From UBA5794 sp963714375 (lineage in GTDB: Bacteria; Actinomycetota; Acidimicrobiia; Spongiisociales; UBA5794), in assembly GCA_963714375.1 (NCBI GenBank), contig CAVQOG010000009.1:1-12728 (forward strand): DNA of 12,728 nucleotides, read 5' to 3'. The translations under genes were made by a program, and so were the position numbers. Below, in pieces: positions 6,117 to 12,406 of this stretch. Within the stretch, counting starts at the first letter, position 1, and every line of letters starts with the position of its first letter. Below the pieces are notes generated by a model, which did not search any database, was not told the DNA's origin, and was given only the letters and a program-made list of their open reading frames with translations.

Positions 6117-6532
6117 TTCGAAAGAACGCCGCATGGATCGCCATCGGTGCGCTGGTGGTGACAATGGTGATTGCAGTTGTTGCGTTCGGGAACACAACGC
6201 CGCAGGGTGATGCCGGAACTGGTATTCCACCACAAAGTTCGGGACTTGTTGCGGAAGGAGAACCTCTCTACCAAGCAAATTGTGCTTCATGTCATGGTGA
6301 AGACCTACGCGGAACGTCCATTGGCCCATCCCATCTATCGATTGTCTACGAACCAAATCACCATGGTGACGTAGCGTTCGTTCTCGCTGCAAAGAATGGG
6401 GTTCAGGCACACCACTGGGGGTTTGGCAATATGGAGCCGGTTCCTGGCCTTTCGGATGAAGACCTCGCGGCGATCGTCGCATACGTGCGCAGTATTCAGC
6501 GCGAAGAGGGCTTCGAGCCGTACCCGCCGTAG
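6113..6532 (+). CDS. Membrane-anchored c-type cytochrome of the repressor operon
   Basis: A 139-aa monoheme cytochrome c. An N-terminal helix (8-25) has no lipobox and no clear cleavage site, so it probably anchors the protein in the membrane with the heme domain outside. The heme motif CASCH is at 57-61 in YQANCASCHGEDLRG, and M107 (GFGNMEPV) is the likely sixth ligand. A typical closing helix LSDEDLAAIVAYVRSI follows. A His cluster (NHH at 82-84, HH at 100-101) is also present. The ATG at 6113 is supported by GGAAGG 6 bases upstream and by the ATGA overlap with the small peptide before it. It ends in a convergent hairpin shared with the cupredoxin gene. Electron transfer during copper or redox stress is inferred from the cluster. 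Confidence 0.87.
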   Translation: MIRKNAAWIAIGALVVTMVIAVVAFGNTTPQGDAGTGIPPQSSGLVAEGEPLYQANCASCHGEDLRGTSIGPSHLSIVYEPNHHGDVAFVLAAKNGVQAHHWGFGNMEPVPGLSDEDLAAIVAYVRSIQREEGFEPYPP

Positions 6533-6533
6533 G

Positions 6534-6552
6534 GACCACATTTGGTGTGGTC
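6534..6552. terminator. Shared hairpin between convergent genes
   Basis: Inverted repeat GACCACA (6534-6540), 5-base loop, TGTGGTC (6546-6552). It begins 2 bases after the cytochrome stop and includes two bases of the cupredoxin stop codon. It could end transcription from both sides, although no T-run follows in either direction. Confidence 0.45.
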
Positions 6553-7078
6553 AGGAATTGATGACGACGGAGCCCTTCATACCTGCAGCGTAGTGGCCGG
6601 GTTGATGACAGCCGAAGATGATCGGACCGGAATCCACGAAATGCCACGTCATTTCCTTCGTCTCCCCTGGCTCGAGCGAGAACACGTTGGGTTCATCATG
6701 CATTTCCATGTTCCCCGACATCTCAACCATCTCGGCCTCGTGTTCTTCTTGCATTTCCGCGGTCCCAAGCGTGAAGTCGTGTGGGATTGCCCCACCATTG
6801 GTCACCCTGAACGTCACGATCTGATCGCTCTTGACCGCGACGCTGTTGGGGGAAAAGGAGAAGTCGTCCATCGCTGTGATCTCTATCACCTGCCCGGCTT
6901 CGCCACCATCCATGGGACTGCCAAACGGGTAGTCGCCGGTACCTTCATCTTCCATGTCCATGCCGTCGGCCATGGTGGGTTCGGAAACCTCATCGGAACC
7001 GGTGCTTGAGCTGCATGCCGCAGCGATGAGACCCATAGTCATGACAGCGACAACGAGTCGAGATCGGTATGCCTTCAT
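6551..7078 (-). CDS. Cupredoxin lipoprotein with Met/His-rich insertions
   Basis: A 175-aa exported blue-copper-type protein. Signal peptide and lipobox (LIAAA-C22) indicate a lipid anchor. After an acidic Met-rich linker (34-60, including MADGMDMEDE) comes a plastocyanin-like domain from about residue 63. Type 1 copper ligands can be read as H100 (GAIPHDF), C157, H162 and M167 in C-x4-H-x4-M (FGCHQPGHYAAGM). A second acidic Met/His-rich segment (109-127) sits between the first ligand and the rest. Such patches are common in periplasmic copper chaperones. The ATG at 7078 is chosen because GAGGAGG lies 6 bases upstream; an earlier ATG would contain that element. The BlaI-type operator at 7167-7185 and a candidate promoter lie upstream. 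Probable role: binding or passing copper outside the membrane. Confidence 0.9.
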   Translation of the reverse strand: MKAYRSRLVVAVMTMGLIAAACSSSTGSDEVSEPTMADGMDMEDEGTGDYPFGSPMDGGEAGQVIEITAMDDFSFSPNSVAVKSDQIVTFRVTNGGAIPHDFTLGTAEMQEEHEAEMVEMSGNMEMHDEPNVFSLEPGETKEMTWHFVDSGPIIFGCHQPGHYAAGMKGSVVINS

Positions 7079-7084
7079 TGGTGT

Positions 7085-7091
7085 CCTCCTC
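7085..7091 (-). promoter_or_regulatory. Shine-Dalgarno that fixes the cupredoxin start
   Basis: GAGGAGG on the minus strand lies 6 bases before the ATG at 7078. The in-frame ATG at 7093 begins just before this element and would lack a ribosome site of its own. Confidence 0.75.
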
Positions 7092-7163
7092 ATTCTCCCG
7101 ACAATGACTCCGACAATGAATTGGGTCCCGCTCTCCGCACTTACCGGTCAGAATCGGTAGCCT

Positions 7164-7192
7164 AATCTACGACGTAATATCGTAGATAGCAA
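7164..7192 (-). promoter_or_regulatory. Candidate cupredoxin promoter containing the operator
   Basis: On the minus strand TTGCTA (7192-7187), a 17-base spacer and TAGATT (7169-7164) match the sigma-70 layout with four of six bases in each box. The inverted repeat at 7165-7187 fills the spacer and overlaps both boxes, the expected geometry for a repressor that blocks polymerase. The start of transcription would be near 7157. Confidence 0.5.
7165..7187. promoter_or_regulatory. BlaI-type operator between cupredoxin and SHOCT genes
   Basis: The best of the sites: perfect 8-base arms ATCTACGA (7165-7172) and TCGTAGAT (7180-7187) with a 7-base spacer. It lies between divergent genes and could control both, though no clear plus-strand promoter is visible. 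Confidence 0.72.
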
Positions 7193-7218
7193 GCGTCGTT
7201 CAAGAGGAGAAACCGAAA

Positions 7219-7467
7219 GTGGCACGTTACCTGCAGCTCGCAAATATCTATGATACTGGCCATATGTCAGGATTCGGCTGGACAATGATGCTTCTATGGA
7301 CCGTCATCGCAGTCGTCGTGATTGCCGCGGTACTCACGTCCGGGACAGTGCGTCGAACCCGTACAAAACCGAACGATGAGGCCCTAGCGGTCCTCTCAAA
7401 GCTATACGCCAGTGGTGAAATCGATGAGGACGAGTTCCTACATCGTCGAGACATTCTGAACGGCTAG
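7219..7467 (+). CDS. Small SHOCT-domain membrane protein
   Basis: An 82-aa protein with one transmembrane helix (about 20-41), a basic linker (TVRRTRTK, 43-50) and a C-terminal SHOCT motif (53-80: DEALAVLSKLYASGEIDEDEF and R-DIL). SHOCT modules are short helical segments found in many unrelated contexts, often at the ends of small membrane proteins, and have no single established function. The start is GTG at 7219 with AGGAGA 8 bases upstream; an internal ATG at 7264 is possible but has a worse context. It is divergent from the cupredoxin and shares its operator region, so membership of the copper regulon is likely by position. Confidence 0.8.
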   Translation: MARYLQLANIYDTGHMSGFGWTMMLLWTVIAVVVIAAVLTSGTVRRTRTKPNDEALAVLSKLYASGEIDEDEFLHRRDILNG

Positions 7468-7537
7468 CAGCGCTTGACCCCACATCGCGTCGACTTCTCG
7501 GGAACTGAAAGCCGTGACCCGGTCCTTCGAGTCCGGT

Positions 7538-7555
7538 CTCGGTGAGTACACCGAG
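7538..7555 (+). terminator. Hairpin downstream of the SHOCT gene
   Basis: Perfect 7-bp inverted repeat CTCGGTG (7538-7544) and CACCGAG (7549-7555) around AGTA, about 70 bases after the SHOCT stop, followed by only two T residues. It may be a weak terminator or part of the operator that begins 4 bases later. Confidence 0.35.
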
Positions 7556-7558
7556 TTA

Positions 7559-7574
7559 CTACGACACCTCGTAG
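7559..7574. promoter_or_regulatory. Orphan BlaI-type operator
   Basis: Inverted repeat CTACGA (7559-7564), CACC, TCGTAG (7569-7574). The arms match the other sites, but the spacer is 4 bases, as in the repressor's own promoter. No intact gene starts downstream on either side: the SHOCT gene ends to the left and the minus-strand lipoprotein gene ends to the right. Confidence 0.5.
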
Positions 7575-7633
7575 CATGAACGTATTCGGGAGATGTCCAA
7601 CGATGCTGTCCGCCAGGACCGGTGAGCGGTCGA

Positions 7634-8296
7634 TCAGGGCAGGTACTGCTCGACCAACTCCGTGACCGTTCCACCATTCACATAGACCCACGCGGCACAG
7701 TAATCGCTCGGGCACTCCTGAATGGCGGTGCTACTTGTGCTTGGCCAATCCGACATGGGTATCGCTTGGGGCGTCAGATCGCCGGCTCCGTCAAGCCAGT
7801 AGGCCGTCCCAGTGCCGCTGAGCGGAACGGATCGTAGGCTCGAATTGTTGTTACGAATGTAGAAATCGAGAGGCTCCTCGCCATCAGCGACGGCCCTGCT
7901 ATTGGCAGCTTCACCGGTCCAGAAACAAGCCACATCGATAGTCACCGTGGATGCGTCAACCCCATTGATGAATCCAAACCAGATTCCATCCGGGAGCTCA
8001 GCACCTCCAACAACGCACCCCGAGCCGTGGGCATCGTCCGATCCGGGGAAGGGATCGGGAAAGAACCCATTGGCAGCAACCGAAACCTCCGGCAGCGGAA
8101 CTGTCGTCGTTGTGGTCGGAGGAGGCGTCGTCGTTGTGGTCGGAGGAGGCGTCGTCGTCGTACTTGTTGTGGTCGACGGGACGGTGCTGGAGGTCATAAG
8201 GACCGATGCTGTTGTCGTGGCGCCGTCGGTGGTACTACCAGAGCAACCGACGAGCATCATGGTGAACACCAACGGGAGCAGAGCGAGTCGCTTCAT
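7634..8296 (-). CDS. Secreted lipoprotein with Thr/Pro linker and unknown C-terminal domain
   Basis: A 220-aa lipoprotein. The signal peptide ends in lipobox LVG-C18. Residues 20-68 form a low-complexity Thr/Pro linker with two TTTT-PPP units. The C-terminal domain (70-220) has four cysteines (94, 124, 195, 200) that could form two disulfides, and the phrases ELPDGIWFGFI and DFYIRN typical of unnamed actinobacterial secreted proteins. The function is not recognised. The start at ATG 8296 fits the signal peptide, but no Shine-Dalgarno is visible; an ATG at 8326 would add ten residues before the signal, and a leaderless transcript is possible. It lies 117 bp downstream of the PAP2 gene on the same strand. 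The linker contains a perfect 24-bp tandem repeat. Confidence 0.8.
   Translation of the reverse strand: MKRLALLPLVFTMMLVGCSGSTTDGATTTASVLMTSSTVPSTTTSTTTTPPPTTTTTPPPTTTTTVPLPEVSVAANGFFPDPFPGSDDAHGSGCVVGGAELPDGIWFGFINGVDASTVTIDVACFWTGEAANSRAVADGEEPLDFYIRNNNSSLRSVPLSGTGTAYWLDGAGDLTPQAIPMSDWPSTSSTAIQECPSDYCAAWVYVNGGTVTELVEQYLP
8103..8150 (-). repeat. Perfect 24-bp tandem repeat in the Thr/Pro linker
   Basis: Two identical 24-bp units (8103-8126 and 8127-8150) encode the Thr-run/PPP units of the lipoprotein linker in frame. Identity at the DNA level, including third codon positions, points to recent duplication by slippage. Confidence 0.85.
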
Positions 8297-8413
8297 GATC
8301 GAAGCGTAGATGAAATGGTGGATCATGGAAGACAGATTGCGACGCGACCTCGAACTCCCACCACGCAACGTCAGATGGCCTCAGGACCGTCCGCTCGTTG
8401 CTCTATCTGGCTC

Positions 8414-9061
8414 TCATTCACGGAACCGAATCGCGGAACCCTCGTCCTGGGATCGAAAGTGGAGCCATATCGCGATCGATGCGCAAACAATCGCAGTGCC
8501 GAAGAGGAGGCCACCGAGGGTGTCGGTGAGCCAGTGGGCGCGGAGATAGATACGGCTGAGAACCATCAGGACCGCAAACACGCAACCAGTCCACAGAAAC
8601 AGTCGTTTACGTTGTGGCCACAGGATCGACGCCACGATGGCGAACCCCATTCCGATCGCCGCGGCGGTCACCATCGAATGGCCCGATGGGTAGGAAAACG
8701 AGTGCTCCTGCACCAGCGCATCGACGGGACGAGAGCGACCCATGAGTGCTTTCGTCAATTCCGACAGGACCGCTGCAACCGCGACCACCCCAAGCCAGAC
8801 GAACGCGGCGTGGAGTTGTTTCGCAAAGGTAAGGACTGCAAAGCCGGCGGCGACCACCACAAACACCAGTGGAATTCGCCCGATGGAGTGGAATACCTCG
8901 GCCACGGATACCAGCCACGACATTTCGGCATCTCGCATGACGTCGGCCACGCGGTCATCAAAGCCTTGAGTCCAATCGGCAATCACCAATACGGTCAGCA
9001 CGAGAAACAGACCAAGAAAGACAGCGGAAAGGCGAAGCAACTTGGCAGGAGAGTCGAGCAT
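8414..9061 (-). CDS. PAP2-family membrane phosphatase
   Basis: A 215-aa membrane protein with about six helices and the complete phosphatidic acid phosphatase signature: K-x6-RP (K104 to P112), PSGH (125-128) and SR-x5-H-x3-D (169-180). The histidines at 128 and 176 are the expected catalytic pair. Family members remove phosphate from lipid phosphates such as phosphatidate, phosphatidylglycerophosphate or undecaprenyl diphosphate; the substrate cannot be told from sequence alone. The ATG at 9061 is preferred over a TTG one codon upstream; neither has a good Shine-Dalgarno. It lies 160 bp downstream of the large secreted protein gene and 117 bp upstream of the lipoprotein gene, all on the minus strand, and could be transcribed alone. 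Nothing ties it to the copper cluster. Confidence 0.93.
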   Translation of the reverse strand: MLDSPAKLLRLSAVFLGLFLVLTVLVIADWTQGFDDRVADVMRDAEMSWLVSVAEVFHSIGRIPLVFVVVAAGFAVLTFAKQLHAAFVWLGVVAVAAVLSELTKALMGRSRPVDALVQEHSFSYPSGHSMVTAAAIGMGFAIVASILWPQRKRLFLWTGCVFAVLMVLSRIYLRAHWLTDTLGGLLFGTAIVCASIAIWLHFRSQDEGSAIRFRE

Positions 9062-9221
9062 CAAGGTTGACTCTACGATCCGACACCGGTTGAGTCCGGC
9101 GCAAGACCGCGGGATGCTGGTCGGGGAGCCAGGTCACGCGCATTGTCGGGAAGGACGGGCCGATTCAATCGCCTCTCCAGTGATCCTCCAGAAACCAGAT
9201 CCGACGATCGCGGAATGATCA

Positions 9222-11585
9222 TCACACCGACGGAGTCGGAACGCCATGTGGCCAGACCGCCCTCACCTGCAATTGGGGATACGTGTCCGTTCCGTTCGTG
9301 ATCGTCACACCGGCGAACAGCTCGGTCAATGTCGGGTTCGCCGAGAGCCACACGGGAGGCGGGAAGCCGACCGTACGCGGCCAGCAGGGGGAATCCGGAA
9401 TCATCTGGGTCGAGATCGAAATCCAATTGTCCATCTCATGTGGCTCGACGTCAGCCAACCTGAACGTGATCGGTGGCGATGGCAAGGTCGCGTCGAACTT
9501 ATTCTCCACGAGTTGCGGCTGAACCTGAGACTGGTACCAGCGGGCGGTGATCCATGCCCGCTCAACATCGAGGGTCTCCCTCATGTTGTCGTGTACACCC
9601 GCGGAGGCGGGGGACAACCGGAATTCGCCCACCTGGAAGCATGCTCCCAACCCCGGCTGGTCGGGGAGGATCAACGTGGCGTACATCTGAGGGTGTTCCG
9701 ACACATCACGGGTCCTGAAGCTGTAGAGGTTCGCGCTGTCCCCCGTGTACCGACGGTTCGACACGTCATACGCCACACCGGCGTCGTCGACCGCAGTCAC
9801 CCGCAGGGCATAGGAGGTGCCGAGGCACAAGCCCTCGAAGCTAAAGAAGTGGCTAGTCGAGGCACCGTCACTGTCATAGGCCGGTGGCGTCCCTCCCCCT
9901 GGGACGCAGGGTGGGCCACCGGACCAGTCGAGGAGCTCTGCGCTCACCGTGACCGGTACATCATTGCCGATGACGAAACTTCGATAGGTACCGAAGCTGC
10001 CATCGCCAACGCGCATCAACGTGTAGTCGTTGGTGCCGGGAACGGCGTTGACAAGCCTCAGCACCGGAGGGGGATCAAGACGGTCGGATGTGTCGAAGGA
10101 CTCGGGCTCGCCGAGAACCCAGCCGGTACGTGTTTCGATCGGATCATCGAACTCGACAGCGAGGTTCAGGCGCCCCGCCCGCCACCTCGTCGTGCGTCCG
10201 CTCCCGGTAGCTGCGTGATCGACATCTGGAAGGGCGACGCCCGTGACGAATCCATAAGAGCAGTCCCGTTCGCAGAGGACGTCGTCCCGGTCGATGTCGA
10301 GCCAAGCGCGGCTCGCCGTCGGCGGCGTCAAGTCCTCGTAGTGGATGACGCTCACGATTGGAATGCCACCGTTCTGGAGGATCCCGCTCATGCTGCCCAC
10401 ATCGCACAATGTCCACGAAGGCGACAGGCGCTCGAAACGTCCGACCCCCGGCCAGTCAGTCTGAAACGAGGTGTAGCCGTCACACGACGAGTTGACCGTC
10501 AGGACGTCGAAGGGACCGATCGGGTCCTGGTCGATCGATAGGTTGACGGTGTCATACCCGATGACGGACACCTTCATGTGCCTGGCAGAGGCGGTAGCCA
10601 CCCTCGTCGACTCCCAGAAGGTGACAACGGTGCCCGGCGCCGAGGTGTCAAGCCAGTAGGTGCAGATCGCGTATTCGGTTCCTGACGTCAGATCGAGCGC
10701 ATACAGGTCGATGGTGTCGAACTCGGGATCCCACGGCCAACCCGTGGGATCCGACGCCGTGTCGATCGGGATCGTCGGTCGCGGGACGGTAAGGATTCCC
10801 TCCGGTCCCCTCGGATCCTCGCCAGGCTCGCAACCCTGCTCTGGGCGGGTCCAATCGGCGGACCATGGCACCGCCTTCACCGCGGTGTGCTCCGCCAGCG
10901 ACGACCGTCTGAACATGCGGACGTACAGCGTGTCGGTGCCGAAGGCCGTGAAACCGGTTGGCGGCCTTCCCCCTGCTGGCGACGAGTCACCAGGCAGCGA
11001 GCCATCGAACGGGACGATCGTCCCACCAAAACCGATCGGGCAGCCAAGCGGGGTTTCAGGGAGCCGAGCCGGTCCGGCGCAGATATCGATGTCGAGGGTG
11101 CCGATCGGGTCGGCGATGACGACATCAGACAAGTCGACGATGCCCCGCAGATATGGGGCATCTTCGAACACTGCCTCCGAAGGAATCTCAGGCTCGGCGG
11201 CATCACCGGAACCGATCGATCCCGTAGACGTCGTGGTGTCGTCGTCGGCTTCCACGGTGTCTTCCGTGACCACGGGCGGGAACACCGATACAGGAAGTGC
11301 ACGCGTCGACTGGCCACCAGCTTCGGGAGACCCGAGCGGCTCCACCGTGGATGCCTCCTGGGACATGGCGAGAGCGGTCTGATCCTGTTCCTGGCCGATC
11401 CACTCGAGAGTGGCGTCTGCATCCTCGCCCCTCGGCACAAGGGGATATCGCAACACCGAGACAGTGTCCGGTGTGTCCCCGCCGCCCGAGAACCGGTCGG
11501 CCATGACCCATCCGGCAAACGCAGCAACAACTACCAAGGCGAGTACGCCGATACCAAGACCGATGTTTCGCATCGTGGCGCTCAT
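9222..11585 (-). CDS. Large single-pass secreted protein with FN3-like segments
   Basis: A 787-aa protein anchored by one N-terminal helix (about 8-28), with almost everything else predicted outside the cell. A disordered Ser/Thr/Asp-rich stretch (about 75-140) leads into a Cys-containing region. Two stretches resemble fibronectin type III strands: the SGTEYAICTYWLDTS region near 301-315 and LGTSYALRVTAVDDAG near 588-603. At least fourteen cysteines are spread through the outer part, suggesting disulfides. No catalytic motif is visible. The start is ATG 11585, whose ATGA overlap with the preceding gene's stop implies coupled translation; the GTG at 11594 would lie inside that gene and has no advantage. 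Its partner upstream is an SH3b/Ig-like secreted protein. A cell-surface structural or adhesion role is a guess from architecture. Confidence 0.8.
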   Translation of the reverse strand: MSATMRNIGLGIGVLALVVVAAFAGWVMADRFSGGGDTPDTVSVLRYPLVPRGEDADATLEWIGQEQDQTALAMSQEASTVEPLGSPEAGGQSTRALPVSVFPPVVTEDTVEADDDTTTSTGSIGSGDAAEPEIPSEAVFEDAPYLRGIVDLSDVVIADPIGTLDIDICAGPARLPETPLGCPIGFGGTIVPFDGSLPGDSSPAGGRPPTGFTAFGTDTLYVRMFRRSSLAEHTAVKAVPWSADWTRPEQGCEPGEDPRGPEGILTVPRPTIPIDTASDPTGWPWDPEFDTIDLYALDLTSGTEYAICTYWLDTSAPGTVVTFWESTRVATASARHMKVSVIGYDTVNLSIDQDPIGPFDVLTVNSSCDGYTSFQTDWPGVGRFERLSPSWTLCDVGSMSGILQNGGIPIVSVIHYEDLTPPTASRAWLDIDRDDVLCERDCSYGFVTGVALPDVDHAATGSGRTTRWRAGRLNLAVEFDDPIETRTGWVLGEPESFDTSDRLDPPPVLRLVNAVPGTNDYTLMRVGDGSFGTYRSFVIGNDVPVTVSAELLDWSGGPPCVPGGGTPPAYDSDGASTSHFFSFEGLCLGTSYALRVTAVDDAGVAYDVSNRRYTGDSANLYSFRTRDVSEHPQMYATLILPDQPGLGACFQVGEFRLSPASAGVHDNMRETLDVERAWITARWYQSQVQPQLVENKFDATLPSPPITFRLADVEPHEMDNWISISTQMIPDSPCWPRTVGFPPPVWLSANPTLTELFAGVTITNGTDTYPQLQVRAVWPHGVPTPSV

Positions 11586-12406
11586 CCGAGACACTCCAAC
11601 AGGCTCTGCACCCTCACGGTCACCGCCGCGGTTGCTGCATTGCCAGCGGCATCCAGCGCCCTGATCGTCACAATGACGTCCTCGGGTGGGTGGGAGTTCG
11701 GCGTTCCGGGAATTGTGGGATACGGGAAGGGTCCGAAGGTCACCGAGTACACGCTGCCGCTTCGCGCCATCGTCACCTGGTCAGGGGCGCCGCCGATCGT
11801 CCACGACGCGGTGACCGTCGAGACACCGCCGGTGTCGGTCACACCAGCGGAAATCGTCGACTCGTGCGGGGTGCTTGCCGGGCACGACAGGGCGTCTGCA
11901 TCCTCTTCCCAGATCTCATCCGGCACAGCGCCGGATTGAGAGATCGTCGGCGGAGTCGTGTCGGGCGAGGTGGTGGTCGTCGTTGCCCCTGTGGTAGAGG
12001 TGGTACCGCTCACGGTGGTGGTTGTCACCTCCGGGGTGGTCGTCGTCGTCGTCGACGACGTTTCAAGCGCTCCCACCGTCACCATGTCGTCGAATCGAGG
12101 GCAGTCGGAGACGGGTAGGTCGGCGATCCCATCATCGAGTTCAACGTCCTCGGCCCGCAACCACACGGTGTTGTCAGGAGCCGAGAGTTCCCTCACCTGC
12201 ACCCATGCGCTGTCATCGGTTCGGGCGATCGCAAACACACGTGAACCCGCGCTGTACGTGGTAACGATGGACCCGCCGGGACAATCGGTGACGCTTGCGG
12301 CGAGCAGGGTTGGGGAACTCCCACCGTCGTCCGTGACGGACCGGGCCGCGAAGCCAGCCACCAGCCCGATGGCGGTAATGGCTATTGCAGCGAACAGAAC
12401 CTTCAT
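11582..12406 (-). CDS. Secreted SH3b-like and Ig-like protein with Thr-rich linker
   Basis: A 274-aa exported protein. An N-terminal hydrophobic segment (3-21) acts as signal or anchor. Residues 38-103 resemble a bacterial SH3 domain (SRVFAIARTDDSAWVQVREL, NTVWLRAEDVE) bracketed by Cys42 and Cys102. A Thr-rich linker (117-152) follows, then an Ig-like beta domain (153-270) with the TPPTIS opening and the ALDAAGNAATAAVTV closing strand that is typical of such repeats; Cys175 and Cys272 could pair. The ATG at 12406 is preceded by GGAGGAA at 8 bases, while an upstream ATG at 12415 overlaps that element. It is the first gene of a coupled pair with the 787-aa protein (ATGA overlap at 11582-11585). 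Binding to cell wall or polysaccharide is an inference from the SH3b resemblance. Confidence 0.8.
   Translation of the reverse strand: MKVLFAAIAITAIGLVAGFAARSVTDDGGSSPTLLAASVTDCPGGSIVTTYSAGSRVFAIARTDDSAWVQVRELSAPDNTVWLRAEDVELDDGIADLPVSDCPRFDDMVTVGALETSSTTTTTTPEVTTTTVSGTTSTTGATTTTTSPDTTPPTISQSGAVPDEIWEEDADALSCPASTPHESTISAGVTDTGGVSTVTASWTIGGAPDQVTMARSGSVYSVTFGPFPYPTIPGTPNSHPPEDVIVTIRALDAAGNAATAAVTVRVQSLLECLG
11968..12062 (-). repeat. Low-complexity Thr-codon tract
   Basis: A run of GTC/GTG/GTT triplets on the plus strand encodes the Thr-rich linker of the SH3b/Ig-like protein on the minus strand. Codons vary, so unlike the tract at 8103-8150 it holds no long perfect unit. Confidence 0.6.

Noticed and set aside
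8103..8150. Short direct repeats as a CRISPR array
   Set aside because: There are no spacers between the units, and they encode a Thr/Pro linker in frame.
8027..9070. 347-codon plus-strand frame
   Set aside because: Antisense to the PAP2 and lipoprotein genes; its Arg-rich start comes from the Thr-linker repeat read in the other direction.
9073..9078. CTACGA half-site just upstream of the PAP2 gene
   Set aside because: No TCGTAG partner lies within 20 bases, so it is a single hexamer that can occur by chance.
9246..10541. 431-codon plus-strand frame
   Set aside because: It lies wholly antisense to the 787-aa secreted protein, is rich in Arg/His/Pro, and has no ribosome site or family resemblance.
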